Part shown: piece by piece, positions 35,233 through 44,197 of the stretch
Layout: every line of letters begins with the position of its first letter
Numbering within the stretch: the first letter of the stretch is position 1
Position numbers and translations under genes: made by a program
Assembly: GCF_004137245.1 (NCBI RefSeq)
Contig: NZ_SDWS01000002.1
Location: 248,001 to 312,000, forward strand
Reading direction: 5' to 3'
Source: Nocardioides glacieisoli
GTDB lineage: Bacteria > Actinomycetota > Actinomycetes > Propionibacteriales > Nocardioidaceae
Length of the DNA stretch: 64,000 bases
Notes under the pieces: generated by a model
Told to the model about the DNA's origin: nothing
What the model saw: the letters and a program-made list of their open reading frames with translations, nothing else
Database searches by the model: none

Positions 35233-37098
35233 AGCGATGTCGAAGAACGAGACGTCCTCGCCGGTCACCAGGGCCACCCTGCCCGACGAGAGCGGGACCA
35301 GGCGGACCTGCGCGACGTCGCTGCCGTGCTCGACCTCGACCATCCGGTTCGTCATCGAGCCGTCGTCGAGCGAGAGCACCGAGACCCAGCCGGTGGTGCC
35401 GCTCCAGCCCTGCGACACGACGGTCAGCGCGACCCGCTGCTCGGGCAGCCAAGTGAACTGGCGCGGGTCGTTGGCCGCTCCGGCGTAGGACTCCGCGTCG
35501 TAGCGCACGACGTCGATCTGCCGCGGGTTCGTCAGGTCGGTGACGTCGAAGAGCGCCGCCTGCGCACCGCGGGTCATCCCGTTGAGGTCCGCGTCCTGGC
35601 CCATCCCGATGAGCCGGTGCTCGCCGAGGGGGTGGAGGTACTCCGAGAAGCCGGGGATCTTGAGCTCGCCGAGCAGCCGCGGACTGGCCGGGTCGGTCAG
35701 GTCGATCGCGTAGAGCGGGTCGGTCTGGCGGAAGGTCACCACGATCGCGAGGTCGTCGAACCACCGCACCGACTTGATCTGCTCGTCGACACCGAGGTCG
35801 TCGACGCGGCCGTCCTCGACGAGGTCGGAGCCGTCCTCGCGCAGGGTGACGACCGAGTTGAAGTTGCCGGTCTCGCTGCTCGGCCCGACCGCGACCCGCA
35901 GCGATCCGCCGACGGCGTCCATCGACCAGCGGTCCGCGATCGTGCCCTCGACCTCACCGGAGGCGACGTACGTCGTCGTGGTCCCGTCGAGCGCGAAGGC
36001 GTAGAGCGGCGTAGTGCCGCTCGGCATGCCCGGGCCGACGCGGCAGTCCATGCAGTCGGTCCACCCGCCCCACGTCGCGGAGCCGGCAGCGAGGTAGAAG
36101 CGGTCGGTCGAGAAGTACGCCGTGTCGCTGTCCGTCGCGACCGCGGTCGTCGTCAGCTCCGTCGGCGTCGCGGGGTCGAAGGCCACAACGGTGGTGGTGC
36201 CGAGCGGGACGGTCTCGTCGTCGGGCACGGCGACGTCGGAGCAGTCGACGAACGGCTCGCCGTCGATGGTCGGCAGCCAGTCGGACAGGGTGGTGTCGCG
36301 GACCAGCGAACGGTTGCGCAGCTCGGCGCGGATCTGCCCGAACGTGCCGTCGGGGAACGAGAAGTCGAGCTCCGGGAGCCCGGTCTGCAGCACGACGCGG
36401 ACGACGTCCCCGTGCAGCCGGACGGCCGATGCGCGACCGCGGACGGTCGTGGAGTCGACGATGCTCGGCGAGGTCGGGTCGGCCAGGTCGACCGTCGTGA
36501 TCGTGGTCTCGAGCCCGTCCGGCGAGGTGCCGGTCACGACCGCGCGGCCGCCCACGAGGAGCAGCTCGCCGCCCGGGTCGCCGACGAGGCCGTTGCCGCG
36601 GGAGTCGTCGATCCTGGTGGTGGACAGCAGCGACGGCTCAGCGCCGGAGACGTCGTACGCCAGCAGCTCGCCCTCGCGCATCCGCAGCAGCAGGGGCCCC
36701 GCGACCTTGACCACGTCGGACTCGTCGACGCCCAGCTCCTGCACGTTGGTGCCGGACTCGTTGCTGGTCGATCGCGACGTCTTCACGCCCGAGCCCGCCG
36801 AGCGTTCCATGCCCGCGCTCGGCGAGCTCGACTCGGCCGCGCCGCCCGCGTCGAACGCGACGATGCCGCCGCCCCAGCCGTAGGGGCCGACCTGCTCGAT
36901 CCCGCGATCGACGTAGGACTGGAGTAGGTCGTCGCAGCTGGCCGCGACAGCGAGGTCGGCGTTGGCCAGCGCGATCGGCGGTGAGCCGGGGGGCACGTCG
37001 CCCGAGCCGCTGTCGGTGCCCAGCAGGTAGCCCACGCCGACTGCCGCAGCGAGGGTGGTCGTGGCCGCGACAGCGGTGGTGATCCTGCGAACGCTCAT
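35227..37098 (-). CDS. Membrane-anchored C-terminal beta-propeller protein
   Basis: A 623-residue protein. One N-terminal helix (about 5-27) acts as signal or anchor. An ESGTNVQELGVDESDVVK segment introduces the beta-propeller family of secreted proteins (PF09826 type), with repeated blade motifs such as TTVDLADPTSP, YAIDLTDPASPRLLG and FDVTDLTNPRQI. The function is unknown; extracellular protein binding is likely. ATG 37098 gives the complete anchor, while the longer frame upstream overlaps the divergent gene's promoter. Confidence 0.85.
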   Translation of the reverse strand: MSVRRITTAVAATTTLAAAVGVGYLLGTDSGSGDVPPGSPPIALANADLAVAASCDDLLQSYVDRGIEQVGPYGWGGGIVAFDAGGAAESSSPSAGMERSAGSGVKTSRSTSNESGTNVQELGVDESDVVKVAGPLLLRMREGELLAYDVSGAEPSLLSTTRIDDSRGNGLVGDPGGELLLVGGRAVVTGTSPDGLETTITTVDLADPTSPSIVDSTTVRGRASAVRLHGDVVRVVLQTGLPELDFSFPDGTFGQIRAELRNRSLVRDTTLSDWLPTIDGEPFVDCSDVAVPDDETVPLGTTTVVAFDPATPTELTTTAVATDSDTAYFSTDRFYLAAGSATWGGWTDCMDCRVGPGMPSGTTPLYAFALDGTTTTYVASGEVEGTIADRWSMDAVGGSLRVAVGPSSETGNFNSVVTLREDGSDLVEDGRVDDLGVDEQIKSVRWFDDLAIVVTFRQTDPLYAIDLTDPASPRLLGELKIPGFSEYLHPLGEHRLIGMGQDADLNGMTRGAQAALFDVTDLTNPRQIDVVRYDAESYAGAANDPRQFTWLPEQRVALTVVSQGWSGTTGWVSVLSLDDGSMTNRMVEVEHGSDVAQVRLVPLSSGRVALVTGEDVSFFDIAG

Positions 37099-37150
37099 GG
37101 CCGTGGGACGGGCCGGTCGGGGGCCCGGTTCCGCGTGGCACGATGGCGCG

Positions 37151-38320
37151 ATGAGCGACGCAGACCGGGACCTCGACATCGTGCTGTTCGGGGCCACCGG
37201 CTTCACCGGCGGCCTCACCGCCGACTACCTCGCCGAGCACGCCCCGTCAGGCCTGCGCTGGGCGATCGCCGGGCGCAACGCCGACAAGCTCGAGGCCGTA
37301 CGCCGTCGCCTGGCCGAGGCGGGGGGCGACGGTGTCGAGGTGCTGGTCGCCGACTCGACCGACCCCGCCGCGCTGGCCGACATCGCCCGCCGTGCCCGCG
37401 TCGTGATCACCACCATCGGCCCCTACCTCGAGCACGGTGGACCGCTGGTGGCCGCCTGCGCCGAGGCCGGCACCGACTACGTCGACCTGACCGGCGAGCC
37501 CGAGTTCGTCGACCAGACCTTCCTCGCGCACCACCAGACCGCGGTCCGCACCGGCGCCCGGCTGGTGCACGCGTGCGGGTTCGACTCGATCCCGCACGAC
37601 CTCGGCGCCTACTTCACCGTCCAGCAGCTGCCCTCCGACGTGCCGATCACGATGCGCGGCGTCGTCCGGTCCGCCGGCACCTTCTCGGGCGGCACCTTCC
37701 ACTCGGCGCTCAACCAGTTCGCGCGCGCCAAGGACATGAGGAAGACCTACGCCGCGCGCCGCCGCGCCGAGGGCAAGCCCGCCGACGGCCGGTCGTCGCG
37801 CTCGGTCGGCGGCAAGCCGCACCGCGACCCGCTGCTCGGCTACTGGTTGCTCCCGCTGCCGACGATCGACCCGATCGTCGTCGCCCGCAGCGGCGCCGCG
37901 CTGGCGGCGTACGGCCCGAAGTTCCGCTACTCCCACTGGGCCGGCACCAAGACACTGCACTACGCCGCCGGCGGTGCGGCCGCTGTCGGGCTGCTGACGG
38001 TTGCCGCCCAGGTGCCGCCGCTGCGCAACTTCCTGAAGAGCAAGGTGCCGCAGGGGTCCGGGCCCGACGAGGCCAAGCGCGACAGGTCGTGGTTCACCGT
38101 CGAGTTCGTCGGCGAGGGCGGCGGCCAGACCGTCCGCACCAAGGTGTCGGGCGGCGACCCCGGCTACACCGAGACCGCGAAGATGCTGTCGGAGGCCGCG
38201 CTGTGCCTGGCCTTCGACGACAACCCGGAGACCTCCGGTCAGGTCACCCCGGCGGTCGCGATGGGCGACGCGCTGCTGGCCCGGCTGCAGGCCGCGGGCA
38301 TCCGCTTCGAGACCGTCTGA
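37151..38320 (+). CDS. Saccharopine dehydrogenase-like / trans-acting enoyl-reductase family oxidoreductase
   Basis: A 389-residue protein. VLFGATGFTGGLTADYL is a Rossmann NAD(P) site, and THTIGPY-like VITTIGPYLEHGG and CGFDSIPHDLG are hallmarks of the family that includes mycobacterial Rv2449c- and Rv2953-type enoyl reductases acting on polyketide lipids. The substrate here is unknown. CACGAT lies 6 nt before the ATG, again a leaderless arrangement. It is followed 11 bp later by the kinase gene. Confidence 0.85.
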   Translation: MSDADRDLDIVLFGATGFTGGLTADYLAEHAPSGLRWAIAGRNADKLEAVRRRLAEAGGDGVEVLVADSTDPAALADIARRARVVITTIGPYLEHGGPLVAACAEAGTDYVDLTGEPEFVDQTFLAHHQTAVRTGARLVHACGFDSIPHDLGAYFTVQQLPSDVPITMRGVVRSAGTFSGGTFHSALNQFARAKDMRKTYAARRRAEGKPADGRSSRSVGGKPHRDPLLGYWLLPLPTIDPIVVARSGAALAAYGPKFRYSHWAGTKTLHYAAGGAAAVGLLTVAAQVPPLRNFLKSKVPQGSGPDEAKRDRSWFTVEFVGEGGGQTVRTKVSGGDPGYTETAKMLSEAALCLAFDDNPETSGQVTPAVAMGDALLARLQAAGIRFETV

Positions 38321-38331
38321 GGCCACGACTC

Positions 38332-39294
38332 GTGGGGGAGGTCTTCGCCGGTCGGTTCGAGCTGCTCGACCCGATCGCCGATGGTGGCATGGGCTCGGTG
38401 TGGGTGGTGCGCGACCGCCGCGACCAGCAGGTGTACGCCGGCAAGGTGCTGCGCCAGTCCGACTCCGCGTCGCTGATGCGCTTCATGCGCGAGCAGGGCA
38501 CCCGCATCGCGCACGACCACGTCGTCACCCCGCTGTCGTGGGCGGGCGAGGACGACCGGGTGCTCTTCACGATGCCGCTCGTCCGGGGCGGCTCGGTGGC
38601 GACCCTCGTCGGCGACCACGGCGCCCTGCCCGCACGCTGGGTCCGCGAGCTGCTCGTGCAGCTGCTCACCGCCCTCGACGCCGTGCACGGGACCGGGGTC
38701 GTGCACCGCGACGTGAAGCCGGCCAACCTGCTGCTGCGCGCCACCGGCACCGCGCGCCCGCACCTGATGCTCACCGACTTCGGCATCTCGGCGCGGATCT
38801 CGGACCCGCGCCTGACCCACGCCAGCCAGGTGATCGGCTCGCCGGGCTACATGGCGCCCGAGCAGCTGGCGGGAGCCGACCCGGCCGTCACCCAGGACGT
38901 GTACGCCGCGGGCATGGTCGGCCTCGAGATGCTGACCGGCCTCCGACCTCCCGCTGCCCACGATGCTCTCGCCGCCCGGGTGGCCGCCGAGCCCGGCCTG
39001 CAGCCGCTGGTCGACCTGCTGCTCGAGGCGGTCCGGCCCGACCCGACGGCGCGCCCCCAGACGGCGGTGGCCCTGCGCGAGCGGCTCCTCGCACTCGACC
39101 TCTCCGGCACGGCCGAGCCGACGGAGCCCGTGGTCGTCCTCGACCAGCTGGAGGGCGTCGCTCCGCCCGAGGTCGCTCGCGAGGCCTCCGACGGTCCGCA
39201 GGCCGAGCGCCCCGACCCGCGCCTGATCGCCGTGCTGCTCCTGGTCGTCGCGGCGGCGTGCCTGCTCGGCGCGGCGTGGCTGCTCCTGGCCTGA
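38332..39294 (+). CDS. Membrane Ser/Thr protein kinase
   Basis: A 320-residue Hanks-type kinase. The glycine loop is ADGGMGSVW, the ATP-anchoring Lys is Lys38 in YAGKVL, the catalytic loop is VVHRDVKPANLL, the metal site is DFGIS, and APEQLAG ends the activation segment. A short linker leads to one C-terminal helix, so the kinase faces the cytoplasm with almost no extracellular sensor. It is probably cotranscribed with the oxidoreductase before it. Targets are unknown. Confidence 0.93.
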   Translation: MGEVFAGRFELLDPIADGGMGSVWVVRDRRDQQVYAGKVLRQSDSASLMRFMREQGTRIAHDHVVTPLSWAGEDDRVLFTMPLVRGGSVATLVGDHGALPARWVRELLVQLLTALDAVHGTGVVHRDVKPANLLLRATGTARPHLMLTDFGISARISDPRLTHASQVIGSPGYMAPEQLAGADPAVTQDVYAAGMVGLEMLTGLRPPAAHDALAARVAAEPGLQPLVDLLLEAVRPDPTARPQTAVALRERLLALDLSGTAEPTEPVVVLDQLEGVAPPEVAREASDGPQAERPDPRLIAVLLLVVAAACLLGAAWLLLA

Positions 39295-39312
39295 CCGGCC
39301 TCACCACCCGAT

Positions 39313-39391
39313 CCAACGTAGGCAGTTCGAGCCACGGACCTGCGCGCCGCCGCTCGTGCCGGCCGGGCCGTGGCCGAACTGCCTACGTTGG
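39313..39391. repeat. Long intergenic palindrome (17+7 bp stem)
   Basis: CCAACGTAGGCAGTTCG (39313-39329) is exactly inverted at 39375-39391. GCCACGG (39331-39337) and CCGTGGC (39368-39374) continue the stem after one bulged A. It fills the space between the convergent kinase and VWA genes. Confidence 0.75.
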
Positions 39392-39403
39392 TACGTGCAC
39401 TGC

Positions 39404-41389
39404 TCAGGCGCGGCGGCTCCGGAGCAGCCCGACCGCGAGGGCCACGCACCCCAGCGCCACCACGCACAGCCCACCGGCCGCGACGAGCGTGCCGGTGCCG
39501 ATCCCGGCGTCGTCCGCGCCGGCCTCCACGGCCGAGCCACCGTCCTCGGAGCCGTCGGTCGGCTCGTCGGTGGCCTCGTCGGTCGGCTCGGCGGTGGGCT
39601 CGTCGGTCGGGTCGGCCGACGCCGTGACCGGTGATCCCAGCGGGCCGTCGGTGCCGGTGACCAGCCCCTGCCCGTCGGCGTACTCGGGTGCCCCGGACTC
39701 CTCGCCCCTGACCTGGAGATCGATCCGGAAGGGCATCTCGAAGGACCGGTCCTGGAAGTCGGCGTCGGCGGCATAGACGAGGTAGTAGTAGCCCGGCAGG
39801 CTGGTGCTGAGGGTCGCCGAGCTGTCGCGGTTGTTGTAGCGGAGCTCGGGGGTCTGCACCCCCATCACGTCCGACTCGCTGCCCGCGGCGAATCCGCTCG
39901 TGTCGATGCCGTCGCCGCTCATCGGGACCTGGCCGCGCATCGGGCTGTAGACGCGGAGCGATCCGAACGGTCCCTGGAAGCCGACCTGTTCGCGCAGCCG
40001 GGGTGACGCCGGCGGGGTGCGCAGGCGGGCGCTGAGCGTCTGGCCGTAGCCCAGCTCGACCCGGAATGCCTGCGTCTCACCCGGCACGATGCTGCCACGG
40101 TAGGCGCCGTCAGTGAGGACCGGCGCCGTGGCGAAGGAGTCGCCGCCGGTGACGGGCTGTGGCTTCCCGGCCACCGTCGGTGGCTCGAGGACCAGGTCGG
40201 TCCAGCCGTCCGCCTCCGGGAGCGACGTCCCGTCGGCGGGCGGCTCCTCGACCACCTGGAGGCTGAACGGTGACTGCCCGCGACCCAGGTTGCTCAGGGA
40301 CCTCGACACCTTGACGAGAATCTCCTCGGAGGTCGCACAGTCGTCGTTGCCCCGTGGCCCTGCAGCGACCTCGACGCCGAGGAGCTCGGCGGAGTTGATC
40401 GCCTTGAGACTGCTGTCGGTGCCGCAGGGGCTGCCGATCGCCGTGCTGGTAGCGAGCTGCACGGTGTCCCACTCGTCCGGGTCCCCGCCGAGGCTGGAGA
40501 GCCCGACCCGCACGGTCGAGCCCGGCATGGTGCGGGTGTAGGAGAACCAGCGCTCCGCGTTTCCCGGGCGGGTCCCCACCTTGTCGCTCCACAGCCCGAC
40601 CCCGATCGGGGTGGGGTCGGCGGCAGGACCGCCGGCGAGCGGGGTGCCGTCGAGGGCGAAGGGGCGCAGGGCGCGGTCGGTCGCCGTCTGGAGGCTCTCG
40701 ACGATGTCGTCGGCATCGTCGGCGTCGTAGTAGGTGCCGTTGCCCTTCGCGGCCACGCACCTCAGCTGGGCCCGGGCCTTCGCGTCGACGCTGAGTCCGA
40801 CGACGTCGATCTGCAGGTCGATGCCCGACTGGGCGAGCTCGCCCGCGACGATGCACGGATCCGGCTCGCACGTGGCGATGCCGTCGGAGACGAGCACGAT
40901 GGAGCGGGTGGACTCGCCGCCGATGTCGCCGGCTGCCTTCCGGAGCGCGAAGCCGATGGGCGTCTCGCCGTAGGGCTCGTACTGGGCGAGCGCCGTGCGC
41001 AGCTCGTCGCGGTTGTCGGTCGCCGGGTCGACGACCAGCTGGGAGTCGGTGCACGCGCCCTTCTGGTCGCGGGAGAACACGGTGGCGCCGTAGACCCGGA
41101 GCCCGACGTAGGCCTCGTCGGGCAGTCCGTCGACGACGGTGCCGAGGGCCTGGCGGGCGGCCTCGATCTTGGTGGTGCCGCCGCCGGCCGGCTCCGCCAT
41201 CGAGCCCGACGAGTCGAGCACGAGGATCATCCGGGCGAAGTCGGTGTCGGTGTCCGACGCGGTCCCGATCTCGTCGGCAGCGCCGTAGGACGGTGTCACG
41301 CCGAGCGCGGTCCCGAGGGCGAGCAGGGCCAGCGCAGCCAGGAACGAGAGGGCCCTGGTGGGCCGCGGGTGCTTCCGCATGGTCGTCAT
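39404..41389 (-). CDS. Secreted VWA-domain protein with C-terminal anchor
   Basis: A 661-residue protein. Signal peptide residues 1-37, then a von Willebrand A domain with the MIDAS motif DSSGS (59-63) and paired Cys in CEPDPC. A long beta-rich region follows, then a TDEPTAEPTDEATDEPT low-complexity stalk and a final membrane helix with an Arg-rich tail. It is displayed on the outer face, probably binding ligands through a metal ion. GGAGGTACCACC precedes the ATG. It is divergent from the XRE regulator at 41467. Confidence 0.88.
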   Translation of the reverse strand: MTTMRKHPRPTRALSFLAALALLALGTALGVTPSYGAADEIGTASDTDTDFARMILVLDSSGSMAEPAGGGTTKIEAARQALGTVVDGLPDEAYVGLRVYGATVFSRDQKGACTDSQLVVDPATDNRDELRTALAQYEPYGETPIGFALRKAAGDIGGESTRSIVLVSDGIATCEPDPCIVAGELAQSGIDLQIDVVGLSVDAKARAQLRCVAAKGNGTYYDADDADDIVESLQTATDRALRPFALDGTPLAGGPAADPTPIGVGLWSDKVGTRPGNAERWFSYTRTMPGSTVRVGLSSLGGDPDEWDTVQLATSTAIGSPCGTDSSLKAINSAELLGVEVAAGPRGNDDCATSEEILVKVSRSLSNLGRGQSPFSLQVVEEPPADGTSLPEADGWTDLVLEPPTVAGKPQPVTGGDSFATAPVLTDGAYRGSIVPGETQAFRVELGYGQTLSARLRTPPASPRLREQVGFQGPFGSLRVYSPMRGQVPMSGDGIDTSGFAAGSESDVMGVQTPELRYNNRDSSATLSTSLPGYYYLVYAADADFQDRSFEMPFRIDLQVRGEESGAPEYADGQGLVTGTDGPLGSPVTASADPTDEPTAEPTDEATDEPTDGSEDGGSAVEAGADDAGIGTGTLVAAGGLCVVALGCVALAVGLLRSRRA

Positions 41390-41421
41390 GGTGGTACCTC
41401 CTGCGGGTCGTCCTACCCAGC

Positions 41422-41460
41422 GTTTGCGATCGCAAACATAACATTCGCATGCGTTACGAT
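41422..41460. promoter_or_regulatory. Palindromic operator and divergent promoter between VWA and XRE genes
   Basis: GTTTGCGATCGCAAAC (41422-41437) is a perfect 16-bp palindrome. TACGAT (41455-41460) is a -10 six bases before the XRE ATG. On the other strand TATGTT next to the palindrome could be the -10 for the VWA gene. Control of both by the XRE protein is plausible. Confidence 0.65.
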
Positions 41461-41466
41461 TCGGGG

Positions 41467-41976
41467 ATGGTCGCCCCCTCCGAGAGCCTGCTGCGGCAGC
41501 AGGAGCTCTACGGCGCCGCCATCGGTGACGTCCTCGATCGGATCACCGGGGCGCTCGGGCTCAGCCAGGCTGCGGTCGCGCGCACGATCGGCATGAGCGC
41601 GCCCATGCTGTCGCAGCTCGCGAGCGGCAGGCGTACGACGATCGGCAACCCGCTCGCGGTCCAGCGGCTGCGGGCGCTGGTCGAGCTCGCCGAGGAGGTC
41701 GGCACCGGCCTGGCGCACAGCGAGGTGGCCCGCCGGCTCGACGAGATCCGCCAGGAGGACTCCACCACCCTCACCGGCGCGAGCCGCCGCCCGGTCGGCG
41801 AGCCGACGACCGCCGAGCTGTTGCGGACCGTGGCCTCGGGGCAGGACCTGGTGCGTGCCGCCGAGCTGCTCGCCGCCGACCACCCGGCGCTCGCCGAGCT
41901 GATCCGTGTGCACGGCCTCGGGACGGCCGAGGACGTGCGCGCCCACCTCGATGGGCTGGCCGGCCTGGTCCGCTGA
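41467..41976 (+). CDS. XRE-like helix-turn-helix regulator
   Basis: A 169-residue protein. The region DVLDRITGALGLSQAAVARTIGMSAPMLSQLASGRR is a clear Xre-type DNA-binding domain; the rest is helical and may sense or dimerise. ATG 41467 is 6 nt after the -10 TACGAT, suggesting a leaderless mRNA. The palindrome between it and the VWA gene is the likely target. Confidence 0.85.
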   Translation: MVAPSESLLRQQELYGAAIGDVLDRITGALGLSQAAVARTIGMSAPMLSQLASGRRTTIGNPLAVQRLRALVELAEEVGTGLAHSEVARRLDEIRQEDSTTLTGASRRPVGEPTTAELLRTVASGQDLVRAAELLAADHPALAELIRVHGLGTAEDVRAHLDGLAGLVR

Positions 41977-42066
41977 GCGTGGGGCGAGCGTGCCGAACGA
42001 ATTACACATTTGTTCTTCACTCATCGGCGTGGCGGCCTTGACAGATCGCTCATACGATCTCTCTTT

Positions 42067-43746
42067 GTGTCCCTCCTGTCTCAACTTTCACACTCGTCAC
42101 AACAGCCCCAGCGGGCTCGCGGAGCGCTGCGTGCTGCGGTGACATGGGCGGGTCGGACCACCCGGTGGGCCGTCGGAGCCCTCGCGCTCGTCCTGCTCGT
42201 CACGCCGACCACGACGGCCCGCATCGACCTCGTCACGTCGACGTACCTGTGCTCGGGGTGGTCCGGCTGCCCGGCCGCCGGCTACAGCAACTTCGGCTAT
42301 GGCCAGGCGTCGGGCACGTCGTACTGGCGGATGTACTCCGGGCACAACTGCACCAACTACGTCGCCTACCGGCTGATCCAGACGGGCATGCCGGATGTCC
42401 GGCCGTGGGAGGGCAGCGGCAACGCCTCCAACTGGGGCGTGGCGATGGCGAGCATCACCGACCAGACCCCCACGGTCGGGTCGATCGCGTGGTACCGGCC
42501 GAACGTCAGCCCGGCCGGCTCGAACGGGCACGTCGCCTACGTCGAGCAGGTCATCTCGGACACGGAGATCATCGTCTCGGAGGACTACTGGGGCGGCAAC
42601 TTCCACTGGCGGCGCATCACCAAGACCGGTGGCGGCTGGCCGTCGGGGTTCATCCACTTCAACGACCGCGTCGTCGCGCCCACCGCAGCGCCCGCCATCG
42701 TCGGCACTCCGGCAGTCGGAGCTCCGTTGGAGGTGGCGCCCGGGACGTGGACCCCCACGCCCACCAGCATCAACGTGCGGTGGCTCGCCGACGGTGCCGC
42801 CATCCCGGGCGCCACGGCGCCCAGCTATGTCCCGACGCCCGACGTGAAGGGCAAGGCGCTGACCGCCGAGGTGACAGCCCAGCTCGACGGCTATGCCGCC
42901 GGCCAGGCGGTCCTCGCGACCGCACCCGTCGCTCCGGGCACGTTCCAGCGCACGGCAGCCCCGACGATCCAGGGCGTCCCGGAGGTCGGCCAGACCCTGA
43001 CGCTCACCCCGTCCGCATGGTCGCCGCAACCGACCAAGGTCAAGACCCAGTGGTACGCCGACGGCGCCGCCCTCGACGACGCCACCGGATCGAGCCTCGT
43101 CCTGACCCGCAGCCTCATCGACAAGAGCATCACCGCCCGCACGATCGCGAGCTCCGGCGGCTTCAAGAAGTCGCGCTCGGCCACCGAGCCGACGACGCCC
43201 GTCCTCGCCAAGCCGGTGAGGATCACCGAGCCGGCCGTCGTGCAGGGCAAGGCCCGGGTGGGGAGCAAGCTCGTCGCCAAGGTCGGCACGGCCCGACCCG
43301 CGAACGCCACGGCGTCGTACCGCTGGCTGCGCGACGGGAAGCGGATCGCCGGGACCACGCGCAACACCTACACCGTCCGCCGCGGCGACGTGGGACACAG
43401 CCTGGCCGTCGAGGTCACGTGGTCCAAGCGCTCCTACCGCGACACGGTGGAGACCGCCGCGGTGGGGAGCCCCGTGATGGCCGTCTCCGACCTGAGGGTC
43501 CGCACCGACGTCAGGCGCACGAAGGTGGTCGTGGACGTCAAGGTCAAGGCGCCCGGAGCCGCGAAGCCGGCAGGTGCGATCACCCTCACCATCGGTGGCC
43601 GCACGGTCGAGGCCCAGGTCGTCGAGGGCGCGGCGCGCGTCGTCGTACGCAAGCTGAAGGCGGGCACGAAGCCCGTGGTCGTGCGCTACTCCGGCACCGA
43701 CCTCGTCCTGCCCGCCGTCGCGCGCTCGACCCTGACCGTGCCCTAG
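42067..43746 (+). CDS. Secreted CHAP-domain peptidoglycan hydrolase with Ig-like repeats
   Basis: A 559-residue protein. The signal peptide ends near residue 51. The CHAP amidase/endopeptidase domain has Cys95 in GHNCTNYVAYRL and His155 in GSNGHVAYVE, with Glu172 in VSEDYWG as third residue. Then come three repeats of about 80-90 residues sharing P-x-V/I-x-G-x-(A/P)-x-V/R-V-G and W-x-x-(A/D)-G-x-x-I motifs, and a final Big/Ig-like domain. It probably cuts or remodels cell-wall peptides. GTG 42067 lies 8 nt after TACGAT. Confidence 0.85.
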   Translation: MSLLSQLSHSSQQPQRARGALRAAVTWAGRTTRWAVGALALVLLVTPTTTARIDLVTSTYLCSGWSGCPAAGYSNFGYGQASGTSYWRMYSGHNCTNYVAYRLIQTGMPDVRPWEGSGNASNWGVAMASITDQTPTVGSIAWYRPNVSPAGSNGHVAYVEQVISDTEIIVSEDYWGGNFHWRRITKTGGGWPSGFIHFNDRVVAPTAAPAIVGTPAVGAPLEVAPGTWTPTPTSINVRWLADGAAIPGATAPSYVPTPDVKGKALTAEVTAQLDGYAAGQAVLATAPVAPGTFQRTAAPTIQGVPEVGQTLTLTPSAWSPQPTKVKTQWYADGAALDDATGSSLVLTRSLIDKSITARTIASSGGFKKSRSATEPTTPVLAKPVRITEPAVVQGKARVGSKLVAKVGTARPANATASYRWLRDGKRIAGTTRNTYTVRRGDVGHSLAVEVTWSKRSYRDTVETAAVGSPVMAVSDLRVRTDVRRTKVVVDVKVKAPGAAKPAGAITLTIGGRTVEAQVVEGAARVVVRKLKAGTKPVVVRYSGTDLVLPAVARSTLTVP

Positions 43747-43763
43747 CGAGGCACACTGGCGAG

Positions 43764-44168
43764 GTGATCTCCCACGACCTCGCCCACCGACTGCACGAGG
43801 CCGGCGTGGCGTGGTCGCCGCGCAACGGCGACACCTTCTGGGTGCCCGACCGCGAGCTCGACGACATGGTCTTCACCGTGAGCGACATGGTCGTCGAGGT
43901 GCGCGACCAGCCGCACGGCCGGGTCCTCGCCTTCAACGGGACGACCGAGTGGGCGCTCGATGACGTCGAGGAGCGCGAGGCGGTGTGGCTGCCGCGCCTC
44001 GACCAGCTCCTCGAGCTCCTCGGCCCGGGCTTCGTCAGCCTCGCTGCCCGATCGGGTGGGCACGTCGTACGCATCCGAGTGGGGGACGGCGAGGAGGAGC
44101 ACGTGGACGTCGGCATCGAGGACGCCGCGGCGCGTGCCGTGCTCGCCGTGCGCGAGCCCACGTCCTGA
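43764..44168 (+). CDS. Conserved actinobacterial protein (sometimes named pilus assembly CpaE-like)
   Basis: A 134-residue soluble protein starting MISHDLAHRLHEAGVAWSPRNGDTFWVPDRELDD. This matches a small family in actinobacteria that automated annotation often calls pilus assembly protein CpaE, although it lacks the CpaE ATPase. The function is unknown. GTG 43764 is 18 nt after the CHAP stop and is preceded by GAGG and CACACT. It converges on the LuxR regulator. Confidence 0.7.
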   Translation: MISHDLAHRLHEAGVAWSPRNGDTFWVPDRELDDMVFTVSDMVVEVRDQPHGRVLAFNGTTEWALDDVEEREAVWLPRLDQLLELLGPGFVSLAARSGGHVVRIRVGDGEEEHVDVGIEDAAARAVLAVREPTS

Positions 44169-44197
44169 CCCAGGGCCGGCGCTGCTCGGTCGGCGCA

